This document shows positions 1 to 5,596 of a DNA stretch of 6,995 nt, piece after piece. The position numbers were made by a program, and so were the translations under genes. The notes below the pieces were generated by a model, which was not told the DNA's origin, did not search any database, and saw only the letters and a list, made by a program, of their open reading frames with translations. Location of the stretch: NCBI GenBank assembly GCA_002763025.1, contig PCYG01000041.1, positions 1 through 6,995 of the forward strand, given 5' to 3'. This stretch comes from Candidatus Woesearchaeota archaeon CG10_big_fil_rev_8_21_14_0_10_32_24 (GTDB taxonomy: Archaea; Nanobdellota; Nanobdellia; Woesearchaeales; GW2011-AR9). Positions within the stretch are counted from its first letter, which is position 1. Every line of letters starts with the position of its first letter.

Positions 1-62
1 ATTTTGGGATGAGCATATTTTTACGCAAAACTTTATGCGTTATTTTTGTCGCTGACTATTGA
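1..62. other. Non-coding left edge with a small hairpin
   Basis: No reading frame is convincing here. A short inverted repeat, ACGCA (23-27) and TGCGT (36-40), can form a 5-bp hairpin. The loop contains CTTTATG preceded by GCAAAA, which could be read as a weak BRE/TATA pair about 26 nt before the base of the structured segment that starts at 63. This may instead be the tail of something lying left of the window. Confidence 0.25.
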
Positions 63-230
63 GTAATACTTTAGTATTCTGAAGCAGAGAAAGCACCAAT
101 TTATGAACGTTTATCGACTCTAACATTTCTTTGCGGGTGAGGGGAGCCCCTTACGGGGTGCCCGCAGTGCAATCCCACCAGCAGAAAAGTGAGTCGGTGC
201 TATCTCTGCTTCATTTTGCTAAAGTATTAC
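63..230 (+). ncRNA. Candidate structured non-coding RNA, about 168 nt
   Basis: This segment has no coding potential but folds almost end to end. Positions 63-74 pair perfectly with 219-230 (12 bp). Positions 80-90 pair with 203-213 (11 bp), continuing after one A-A mismatch into 92-97 with 196-201 (6 bp). Further in, GACTC 116-120 pairs with GAGTC 191-195, and GCGGG 133-137 pairs with CCCGC 161-165, enclosing CCCC-TTAC-GGGG (147-158). Two G-T wobbles (138/160 and 139/159) extend the GCGGG stem only when read as + strand RNA. The core is GC-rich in AT-rich surroundings, typical of functional RNAs in AT-rich genomes. I could not recognise the family: the RNase P conserved regions and the SRP helix 8 motif are not evident, and no tRNA T-arm is present. 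A transposon-like element with long inverted repeats is an alternative, but no flanking direct repeat is seen. Confidence 0.5.
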
Positions 231-267
231 GTAATTGATAAGATGAAGTTAAGAAAAATGAGGAGAA

Positions 268-408
268 TTAATTTAATTCTATAGCTTTTTTCAAAAATTT
301 AATATCCCTATAACAAATAAATTTCCCTGTATAATCATTAGGGTGATCATTTTGTAAAATTGATAAGGCATTCTCAAATGGAACCCACTGTAATTCAAAA
401 CCCTGAGA
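268..408 (-). pseudogene. Orphaned C-terminal tail of the Nudix hydrolase
   Basis: After the TAA at 409-411 the same minus-strand frame stays open for 46 codons to a second TAA at 268-270. It encodes a typical Nudix C-terminus: a GFELQWVPFENAL segment (the FELxWVxxxEA pattern of many Nudix proteins), then DYTGKFICYRDIKFLKKA, matching the usual C-terminal strand plus RD-containing helix. Frame and order are both preserved, so only one codon separates it from the upstream Nudix domain and no frameshift is needed. Joined, the gene would be about 168 codons, the normal size for this family. The stop could be a true nonsense mutation, a base-call or assembly error, or readthrough. The tail has no credible start codon of its own. 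Confidence 0.8.
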
Positions 409-774
409 TTAATCTTTGTCAGTAAATGCTAGGATTTCTCCTTCAGTTTTAACTTTTGCAAAATAACAATAGGAAGGTTGAATTTTTCCTTGTTTATATT
501 TAAATTCAATAATTTTTCCTATTTCTTTTCCTACTTCAATTGTACAACCCGTTTCTTCCATTACTTCACGATACAAAGCATCCATTGTTGTTTCTCCCGG
601 ATCAAAGCCGCCACCAGGAAGTTTATGATAATTATTTTTGGCAACAAATAATAACGCAATTTCTCTTTTATCATTAAATAATACTGCACGTGCAAATTCT
701 CTTTGAATTAATTCTAATTTGGGAGAGGGGCTTATTCCAACATCTTCTTCATTAATTTCAGAAATGAGTTCCAT
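409..774 (-). CDS. Nudix hydrolase, truncated by in-frame TAA
   Basis: This is a Nudix-fold hydrolase, a family that cleaves nucleoside diphosphates linked to another group using Mg2+ or Mn2+. The Nudix box GX5EX7REUXEEXGU is complete: G55, E61, then REVMEETGC at residues 69-77, preceded by KLPGGGF. The N-terminal strand (REFARAVLFND) and the strand before the box (IALLFVAKN) fit the fold. The ATG at 772-774 follows the cysS stop codon by one nucleotide, so it is probably translationally coupled as the last gene of the operon. The predicted product is 121 residues and lacks the last strand and helix, which are encoded in frame just past the stop. Substrate cannot be predicted; ADP-ribose, oxidised nucleotides or dinucleoside polyphosphates are all possible. 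The Nudix assignment is firm. Whether the protein is functional is uncertain. Confidence 0.88.
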   Translation of the reverse strand: MELISEINEEDVGISPSPKLELIQREFARAVLFNDKREIALLFVAKNNYHKLPGGGFDPGETTMDALYREVMEETGCTIEVGKEIGKIIEFKYKQGKIQPSYCYFAKVKTEGEILAFTDKD

Positions 775-775
775 A

Positions 776-2143
776 CTAACATTTCCTCAAATCATATCCA
801 TCCTTGGTATCGCCAATATCCCAACCTAATGCACGTATGCTTTCACGTAATGTATCAGACCGACTCCAATCCTTATCCATACGAGCTTTTAATCTCTCTT
901 TTGCCAACTTAACAACTTCAGCAGGAATCTTTTCTTTCTTTAATCCTTTCAATCCTAATCCTAACACATAATCAAAGTTTAAAATCGTTGCGTATTTGTC
1001 TTTATCATTTAAATCACTTCCAAAAACTTCCCACATTACAGCAAGGCCTTTTGGTGTGTTTAAATCATCGGAAACCGCAGTTCTAAATTCAGTAAAATAT
1101 TTTTTACTTACTTTCCCACCAGTAGATTTAATTTCAAGTATTTTATCATGTAATTTTCGTAATGCATTCCCTGAAGAAACCAAAGCTTCTTCCGAATACA
1201 TCAAAGGATTTCTATAAGAAGTTCCTAAACAAAAATACCTATACACCAATGGAGAAAATCCTTTTTCTTCTAATACAGATAATGTCAAAAAATTGTCGCC
1301 AGACTTTGCCATTTTCTCGCCTTTATTTAAAATTAAAAATTCATTATGCATCCAATAATTCACCCATTTCTTTCCAAACGCCGCTTCTGATTGTGCAATT
1401 TCATTTGTGTGATGTACGGGGATGTGATCTATACCCCCACAATGAATATCAAAATGTTTTCCTAAGTATTTAGTAGCCATCGCGGAACATTCTAAATGCC
1501 AACCTGGATATCCCATACCAAAAGGAGAATCCCATTTCATTTCTTGAGAATCAAACTTAGATTTGGTAAACCACAATACAAAATCATGTTCATTCTTTTT
1601 ATTTTTATCTTTTGCAACACGTGCTTGACTTTCAAAATTTAAATTTGCTAGTTTCCCGTAATCTTTTAATTTAGAAGTATCAAAATACACATTTCCACCT
1701 GCTGTGTAGGTGAATCCTTTCTTTTCAAGAACTCGGATCATAGAAATCTGTTCTTTAATGTGATCTGTTGCCTTTGCCCATTTATTGGGATTCAAAATAT
1801 TCAATTTTTTCAAATCATCTTGAAATGCTTTAGTATAAAATACCGCGATTTCCCACACAGTTTTTTTCTCACGCCTAGCACCCTTTAGCATTTTATCTTC
1901 ACCTTCATCAGAATCGGAAGTGAGATGACCAACATCAGTGATGTTCATCACATGTTTTACTTTGAATTCATTCAACAAAAGAACACGTTTTAATACATCC
2001 TCAAATATATAACTACGTAAATTTCCAATATGTGCATAATGATATACCGTTGGACCACAAGTATAAAGTCCAACCTCACCTTTCACAATTGGTTTGAAAA
2101 CCTCTTTTTCCCCAGATAATGTATTGTATAAAATCAATCCCAT
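776..2143 (-). CDS. cysS: Cysteinyl-tRNA synthetase
   Basis: Class I aminoacyl-tRNA synthetase that activates cysteine with ATP and charges tRNA-Cys in the cytoplasm. It has 455 residues, close to the usual 450-480. The HIGH-type motif is HIGN (38-41), within the family signature PTVYHYAHIGNLR. The KMSKS loop is KMAKS (277-281). The four zinc ligands that select cysteine align with the E. coli enzyme: C29, C219, H244 and E248 (in HHTNE). The middle carries the family block GWHLECSAMA and the FDIHCGGIDHI segment. The C-terminal helical DALR-like region is short, ending with the ALGWDIGDTKDGY segment typical of the family. The ATG at 2141-2143 begins one base after the thiI-like stop. The gene ends in TAG one base before the Nudix ATG, so all three are expected to share one mRNA. 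Confidence 0.97.
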   Translation of the reverse strand: MGLILYNTLSGEKEVFKPIVKGEVGLYTCGPTVYHYAHIGNLRSYIFEDVLKRVLLLNEFKVKHVMNITDVGHLTSDSDEGEDKMLKGARREKKTVWEIAVFYTKAFQDDLKKLNILNPNKWAKATDHIKEQISMIRVLEKKGFTYTAGGNVYFDTSKLKDYGKLANLNFESQARVAKDKNKKNEHDFVLWFTKSKFDSQEMKWDSPFGMGYPGWHLECSAMATKYLGKHFDIHCGGIDHIPVHHTNEIAQSEAAFGKKWVNYWMHNEFLILNKGEKMAKSGDNFLTLSVLEEKGFSPLVYRYFCLGTSYRNPLMYSEEALVSSGNALRKLHDKILEIKSTGGKVSKKYFTEFRTAVSDDLNTPKGLAVMWEVFGSDLNDKDKYATILNFDYVLGLGLKGLKKEKIPAEVVKLAKERLKARMDKDWSRSDTLRESIRALGWDIGDTKDGYDLRKC

Positions 2144-2144
2144 T

Positions 2145-2759
2145 TTAGAATGATATAACTTCTGCTTTATTTAAAGCTTCTTCCAATAAAGATTCCCAAT
2201 CAAATTTTTCTAATTCTTTTGTAATGAGTTCAGGTTGAGATTTAGTTGCAGGTGCTTTTGGCCCAAGTAGATTACAAATTTCTGGACCTTTTGAAATGTC
2301 ATAAGTTTCAATTTTCTTTGCGATATTAATTATTTCTTGTTTATCGTATGTAAGAAGTGGACGGAAAATTTCCAGAGATATATGCGAAGAAATGGTTCTT
2401 AAATTTGAAAGAGTTTGACTACTTACTTGACCGAGATTTTCACCTGTAATCAAATGCTTTGCCCCTTCCTTCTCTGCAACTTTAGATGCTCCTTTAAACA
2501 TTAAAATTTTCTGTAAAATAAAATAATTTTTGTGATCACATTTTTCTACTAATGCTTTCAATATTGGTACAAAAGGAATGAGATATACTTTTTGCACACC
2601 TAATTTTTGTGCTAATACCTTTACTTTTTCAACTTCTTTCTTATCTGTTAAAGGTTCTTGATGAAAATGTGCTACAACGATTTCTAACCGATTCTGCATA
2701 AGATGAATTGCAACCGGCGAATCAATACCTCCTGAAAGTAACGCGACCCCTTTTTCCAT
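2145..2759 (-). CDS. Stand-alone ThiI-type PP-loop sulfurtransferase domain
   Basis: A 204-residue protein matching the adenylating (PP-loop) domain of ThiI, the tRNA 4-thiouridine synthetase. It has the PP-loop SGGIDSP (9-15), the TGENLGQVSSQTLSNL block (105-120), FRPLLTYDKQEIINIA, and PEICNLLGPKAPATK with C162, which aligns with the catalytic Cys344 region of E. coli ThiI (PEYCGVISKSP). In the family this domain adenylates U8 of tRNA before sulfur transfer. The N-terminal ferredoxin-like and THUMP RNA-binding domains of full-length ThiI are absent, as is a C-terminal rhodanese domain. An in-frame stop lies just upstream, and the TATA box 26 nt before the ATG implies a leaderless mRNA that starts at this codon, so the short form looks genuine. 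It heads an operon with cysS. RNA binding would need a separate THUMP partner, or the substrate may differ. Domain assignment is firm; substrate is inferred. Confidence 0.9.
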   Translation of the reverse strand: MEKGVALLSGGIDSPVAIHLMQNRLEIVVAHFHQEPLTDKKEVEKVKVLAQKLGVQKVYLIPFVPILKALVEKCDHKNYFILQKILMFKGASKVAEKEGAKHLITGENLGQVSSQTLSNLRTISSHISLEIFRPLLTYDKQEIINIAKKIETYDISKGPEICNLLGPKAPATKSQPELITKELEKFDWESLLEEALNKAEVISF

Positions 2760-2780
2760 GAATTTTATGTATTATATGGG

Positions 2781-2788
2781 TATTTAAG
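2781..2788 (-). promoter_or_regulatory. TATA box for thiI-like/cysS/nudix operon
   Basis: On the minus strand this reads CTTAAATA, followed by an AT-rich stretch up to the ATG at 2759. The TATA centre is about 26 nt from the A of the start codon, the standard archaeal distance to the transcription start. The mRNA would therefore be leaderless, consistent with no Shine-Dalgarno before this gene. The same box reads TATTTAAG on the + strand and lies about 24 nt before the candidate RNA starting near 2808, so it may act in both directions. Confidence 0.55.
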
Positions 2789-2807
2789 TTTTTTGGGTGT
2801 GAGACCG

Positions 2808-2972
2808 ATATGAAACTATCCTTGTCTTTTTGTATTAGTATAAAACAACAAGTTGCTAATGTCCTCGCCTCTGGCTACGGCGCCCTGTCAAAAACGAGGT
2901 ACCCGAGATAAATTTAATGTATCTCATAAAAAGTGCCGTGCCCCAATACAAAAATTATTGATGGTTTCGTAT
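2808..2972 (+). ncRNA. Candidate structured RNA with possible pseudoknot
   Basis: This non-coding segment lies between divergent genes. An outer stem pairs 2808-2820 with 2960-2972 (13 bp including two T-G wobbles). Inside it, TTTTTGTATT 2827-2836 pairs perfectly with AATACAAAAA 2945-2954. The GC-rich core has CCTCG 2863-2867 with CGAGG 2895-2899, GAGATA 2905-2910 with TATCTC 2920-2925, and TACGGCGC 2876-2883 with GTGCCGTG 2933-2940 (8 bp with two wobbles). The last pairing crosses the CCTCG/CGAGG stem, which would make a pseudoknot. All wobbles pair only in + strand RNA and become A-C mismatches on the other strand, so the + strand is favoured. TATTTAAG at 2781-2788 is well placed as promoter. 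No known family was recognised; RNase P and SRP RNA signatures are not evident. Confidence 0.5.
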
Positions 2973-2982
2973 GAGCAAAGTG

Positions 2983-2998
2983 TGAAAACATTTATATT
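2983..2998 (+). promoter_or_regulatory. BRE/TATA promoter of the transglutaminase gene
   Basis: TGAAAACA directly before TTTATATT (2991-2998) resembles an archaeal BRE followed by a TATA box. The TATA centre is about 26 nt upstream of the ATG at 3020, so transcription should start at or next to the start codon (leaderless). No Shine-Dalgarno precedes the gene, in agreement. An ATG at 3004 is out of frame and can be ignored. Confidence 0.65.
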
Positions 2999-3019
2999 CT
3001 CCTATGAACTTATTCCTTT

Positions 3020-4975
3020 ATGAAAAAAGTGATCTTCATTGTAATTTTATTAGTATACATATCAACAGTTTCTGCTGTGAGCCTTTATGATTATGATCAT
3101 TTAATATTAAATTTAAAGGTTGATGGCACATTTGATTTAATTTCTACACAAACAGGAAGTTCAATCAAAGAAGTGAAAACAGAATTATCATTATTTCCAC
3201 AAGATAATGTGAGACAAAAAATAATAGCACTCAATACGGATGGAATTGTAAAAAATAATCATATTAATTATTTGTGGACAAACGTACAAGTGGGACAAAA
3301 AAAATATGGTTATGAAGCAACTGTACAAACAAATAATTACCGAAATAAAGTCTCCCAAAAGATTGCATTCCCAGTATCACCTGAAAAATTAAAGGGATTT
3401 GAACAATATACCAAAGCAACTGAAACAATTGATTCCAACAATATTAATGTCATAAATAAAGCAACAGAATTAGCAGATGGTGAAGATGATTTATTTAAAG
3501 TCTCATTTAAATTAGCAGAATGGGTTGAAAGAAACATTAAATATGATTTAAACACATTAACATCAACAGCATCACAATCAGCATCGTGGACTTTAGAAAA
3601 TAAAGAAGGGGTCTGTGATGAAATGACTTCCCTTTTCGTCGCAATGGCACGTTCTTTAGGCATTCCTGCAAGGTTTGTATCGGGTATCAGTTATTCCACA
3701 TCGGATTTATTTGACGAACCATGGCAACCACATGGATGGGGAGAAGTGTATTTTCCCGATATTGGATGGGTCAGTTTTGATATTACTTTTGGAGAATATG
3801 GATATGTTGATGTAACACACATTAATTTGCGAGATGGTTTTGATCCTAAAGAACCTGCAACGGAGTTTGAATGGATTGCAAACAATGTAGATCTAATAGC
3901 CGAAGATCTTGATTTCAATGTAAAAGTTATTGATCAAGGAATATTAATTGAAGACGATATTATAATATCTACAGACATCCATGCATCAAAAGTAGGATTT
4001 GGGAGCTATAATCGTGTTAAAGGGATTATAATTAACAATGAAGATTATTATCAAGCAACCACTTTACAACTTGCAGTGCCAAAAGAAATAGAAATTATTG
4101 AAAGAAATAAAAGAACAATTCTTCTTGCACCTGGTGAACGTAAAGAAACCTATTGGACTTTAAAACTCAATAATAAGTTAGATGAACGATATTGGTACGA
4201 ATTTCCCATTTCAATTTATTCAGAAAAGAATAAGAGTGCCACAGATAGTTTTAGAGCAGAGAAAAGTCAACAGATATATTCTTTTGATGAGATCAAACAA
4301 TTAGAAGTCAAAAGTGAAGATAAAACATATTCACAAAAGATATCTTTTGATTGCGAAACACCGGAAACCATTCAACAAAACACATCCCTAAAAATTCCAT
4401 GCACAATCAAAAATACAGGAAATCAAAATTTAAAAGAGATTAATTTTTGTATTGAAGATATTTGTGGCATTGTAGATTTAGCAATTAATCAGGAAATCAC
4501 GGAAGAAATCATCGTAAAAACGGAAACGGCGGGATGGCAAAAAATATTTGTATCTGCTGAAAATAAAGATATTGAAATAAAGGAAGCTTTTGAGTTTCAA
4601 GTGACCGATAAACCATTGATTAACACAGAAGTGATGCTTCCAAAATCTCTGGAATATGGGAAAACTGCTAATATTAAAATTAAAATTAAAAAAGAATCGT
4701 TTGTATCTCCTCAAAACATCAAAATTCTGATTGAAGGTCCAGGATTTGAAAATATATGGACTTTAAATAATTTAAATGATGAGCAAGAGTTTAATCTTCA
4801 ATTAAATAATCCCCCCTTTAGTTTTAATAATCAAGTTATAACTACTGTTAATTGGAAGGATCAAGATGGAAATGATTATAATACCAAAACAATTCAAACC
4901 CTTAGAGTACATTCTGACAATATAGGATCAAAAATGAAAATGGTTTTGAATGTATTTCTTAAATTCTTTGCTTAA
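3020..4975 (+). CDS. Secreted transglutaminase-like protein
   Basis: A 651-residue exported protein with a papain-like transglutaminase core. Residues 1-19 form a signal peptide: MKK, a hydrophobic stretch, then STVSA before the likely cleavage site. Residues about 20-130 are a strand-rich N-terminal region. The core spans about 150-270: FKLAEWVERNIKYD, then NKEGVCDEMTSLFVAMARSLGIPAR carrying the nucleophile C199, the catalytic H238 in HGWGEVYF, and D254 in SFDITFG, so the triad is complete. Residues about 300-420 and 440-630 look like beta-sandwich modules; the second resembles a CARDB/APHP type (IKNTGNQNLKEI) and has four cysteines (445, 461, 477, 482) that may form disulfides outside the cell. 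The tail ends in a short hydrophobic segment too small for a clear membrane anchor. In archaea such proteins are usually thought to be proteases or peptide-bond-modifying enzymes. The substrate is unknown. It has its own promoter and converges on the H1-like gene. Confidence 0.88.
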   Translation: MKKVIFIVILLVYISTVSAVSLYDYDHLILNLKVDGTFDLISTQTGSSIKEVKTELSLFPQDNVRQKIIALNTDGIVKNNHINYLWTNVQVGQKKYGYEATVQTNNYRNKVSQKIAFPVSPEKLKGFEQYTKATETIDSNNINVINKATELADGEDDLFKVSFKLAEWVERNIKYDLNTLTSTASQSASWTLENKEGVCDEMTSLFVAMARSLGIPARFVSGISYSTSDLFDEPWQPHGWGEVYFPDIGWVSFDITFGEYGYVDVTHINLRDGFDPKEPATEFEWIANNVDLIAEDLDFNVKVIDQGILIEDDIIISTDIHASKVGFGSYNRVKGIIINNEDYYQATTLQLAVPKEIEIIERNKRTILLAPGERKETYWTLKLNNKLDERYWYEFPISIYSEKNKSATDSFRAEKSQQIYSFDEIKQLEVKSEDKTYSQKISFDCETPETIQQNTSLKIPCTIKNTGNQNLKEINFCIEDICGIVDLAINQEITEEIIVKTETAGWQKIFVSAENKDIEIKEAFEFQVTDKPLINTEVMLPKSLEYGKTANIKIKIKKESFVSPQNIKILIEGPGFENIWTLNNLNDEQEFNLQLNNPPFSFNNQVITTVNWKDQDGNDYNTKTIQTLRVHSDNIGSKMKMVLNVFLKFFA

Positions 4976-4984
4976 AAGTGTTTA

Positions 4985-5027
4985 AAAAACAGATAAAAAA
5001 AATAAATAAAAAAAAAAATAAAAAGTT
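4985..5027 (-). terminator. Oligo-T terminator of the H1-like gene
   Basis: Directly after the H1-like stop codon the minus strand becomes T-rich: several runs of 5-11 T interrupted by single A or C bases. Archaeal RNA polymerase terminates at T-runs in the non-template strand without needing a hairpin, so this is a good terminator for the minus-strand gene. The + strand here is A-rich and gives no matching signal for the convergent transglutaminase transcript. Confidence 0.6.
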
Positions 5028-5297
5028 TTACTTACGCTTTGCTGGTGCTTTCTTCTTAGCAGGTGCTTTTTTAGCTACTGCTTTCTTCTTAGCAGGCGCT
5101 TTTTTAGCTACTGCTTTTCGTTTCACAACTTTCTTCACAGCAGGTTTCCTTTTTGCAGGAGCCTTTTTCTTTACAACTTTCTTCACAGCAGGTTTCCTTT
5201 TTGCAGGAGCCTTTTTCTTTACAACTTTCTTAGCTGCTGCTTTTCTTTTTGGTGCAGCTTTCTTTTTGGTTGTTGCTTTTTTCTTTACAGCCATCAT
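5028..5297 (-). CDS. Lysine/alanine-rich histone H1-like protein
   Basis: An 89-residue, very basic protein made almost only of Lys, Ala, Pro, Val and Arg with no acidic residue. It has no globular domain or histone fold. It is built from repeats: VVKKKAPAKRKPAVKK occurs twice in tandem, followed by two AKKAPAKKKAV-type units. This composition is that of H1 C-terminal-tail-like proteins (chlamydial Hc1/Hc2 and similar), which bind DNA through charge and compact it. A nucleoid role is therefore likely but rests on composition. The minus strand has GAGGTGA at 5307-5301, then TTG ATG ATG GCT. I chose the ATG at 5295-5297 for its 6-nt gap from GAGG; the next ATG (5292-5294) would remove one residue, and TTG at 5298-5300 is too close. 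The gene has its own promoter and a T-run terminator. Confidence 0.8.
   Translation of the reverse strand: MMAVKKKATTKKKAAPKRKAAAKKVVKKKAPAKRKPAVKKVVKKKAPAKRKPAVKKVVKRKAVAKKAPAKKKAVAKKAPAKKKAPAKRK
5052..5117 (-). repeat. 33-bp tandem repeat in the H1-like gene
   Basis: Two nearly identical 33-bp units lie at 5052-5084 and 5085-5117, differing by a silent ggt/ggc change. Each encodes 11 residues of the KKAPAKKKAVA type. The period is a multiple of three, so gain or loss of a unit keeps the frame. Confidence 0.85.
5125..5232 (-). repeat. 48-bp perfect tandem repeat in the H1-like gene
   Basis: Two identical 48-bp copies lie at 5125-5172 and 5173-5220, and the first 10 bases of a third follow at 5221. 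Each copy encodes 16 residues (the VVKKKAPAKRKPAVKK unit). Identity at the nucleotide level, not only in protein, indicates recent duplication or slippage. It also makes this locus prone to length variation and to assembly collapse. Confidence 0.9.
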
Positions 5298-5300
5298 CAA

Positions 5301-5307
5301 TCACCTC
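5301..5307 (-). promoter_or_regulatory. Shine-Dalgarno of the H1-like gene
   Basis: The minus strand reads GAGGTGA, a strong match to the complement of the 16S rRNA 3' end, just before the TTG-ATG-ATG cluster. It decides the start region and shows that this gene has a 5' leader, unlike the leaderless thiI-like and transglutaminase genes. Confidence 0.75.
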
Positions 5308-5343
5308 TTTAGGATATTTGTAAGATAAGAAAAGTACTTTACC

Positions 5344-5359
5344 TTTTTAAGGTTTTCCT
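5344..5359 (-). promoter_or_regulatory. Probable promoter of the H1-like gene
   Basis: On the minus strand GGAAAAC leads into CTTAAAAA, a plausible BRE plus TATA box. Transcription would start near 5322, giving a leader of about 25 nt that includes the Shine-Dalgarno. The surroundings are AT-rich, so other TATA-like sites cannot be excluded. Confidence 0.4.
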
Positions 5360-5478
5360 TTTTCAACAAAAAAATAAAAATAAAAAACAAAAACAAAAAA
5401 AAGAAATTAACAAATGAAATTTAAAATATAAAAAATAAAAAAGAAAATAGTATTTGAAAGATAAATACACAAAAAATA
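5360..5478. other. Very A-rich non-coding block
   Basis: The + strand is dominated by A-runs (AAAAAAA, AAAAACAAAAA and similar) with scattered T, C and G. G and C together are rare and strand asymmetry is strong. There is no coding potential; the open minus-strand frame here gives only a Phe-rich low-complexity translation. The block sits upstream of the H1-like promoter and may give bent or easily melted DNA. I see no other signal in it. Confidence 0.5.
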
Positions 5479-5539
5479 TTTTCACGACGAGGGAGAAACT
5501 AGAATTAATATAATCAATTGATAATTTGAAAATTGAAAT

Positions 5540-5595
5540 CAAAAACCCAACCACAGCAAGCTGTGGGGTATGTTTAGATTAATATTGGGTTTTTG
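5540..5595. other. Stem-loop 1: nested hairpin with GCAAGC tip
   Basis: CAAAAACCCAA (5540-5550) pairs perfectly with TTGGGTTTTTG (5585-5595). Directly inside, CCACAG-CAAG-CTGTGG (5551-5566) is a perfect hairpin followed by unpaired GGTATG. The bases 5556-5572 recur with 15 of 17 matches in the next stem-loop. This is a structured RNA or DNA element in the gap between the divergent H1-like and PAN genes. Function and strand are unknown. Confidence 0.6.
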
Positions 5596-5596
5596 G

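Noticed and set aside
160..185. tRNA 3' end suggested by a CCCACCA string
   Set aside because: No T-arm (GTTCRA), no acceptor partner and no anticodon arm are found around it.
185..200. Bases AAAAGTGAGTCGGTGC resemble the 3' end of a Cas9 tracrRNA
   Set aside because: The match is short. GAGTC here pairs with a distant GACTC (116-120) and not in a local hairpin, and no Cas gene or CRISPR repeat is present.
63..230. MITE or transposon end with long inverted repeats
   Set aside because: Inverted repeats are present, but no adjacent target-site duplication, no transposase, and a GC-rich structured core; a structured RNA explains it better. Not fully excluded.
63..230. SRP RNA or RNase P RNA
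   Set aside because: I looked for the SRP helix 8 loop motifs and for the RNase P conserved regions (GGAAAGUCC-like and ACAGAA-like) on both strands here and in 2808-2972 and found none convincing.
996..1473. Two + strand open frames inside cysS
   Set aside because: They are antisense to conserved cysS sequence and lack promoters and ribosome-binding sites.
3337..3918. Minus-strand open frames inside the transglutaminase gene
   Set aside because: They overlap the catalytic core coding region and look like shadow frames.
4978..5328. Open + strand frame giving a Phe/Ala-rich hydrophobic repeat protein
   Set aside because: It is the antisense shadow of the Lys/Ala codons of the H1-like gene, and has no start signal.
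5363..5554. Minus-strand Phe-rich open frame
   Set aside because: It is a translation of the A-rich low-complexity block, with no ribosome-binding site or family likeness.
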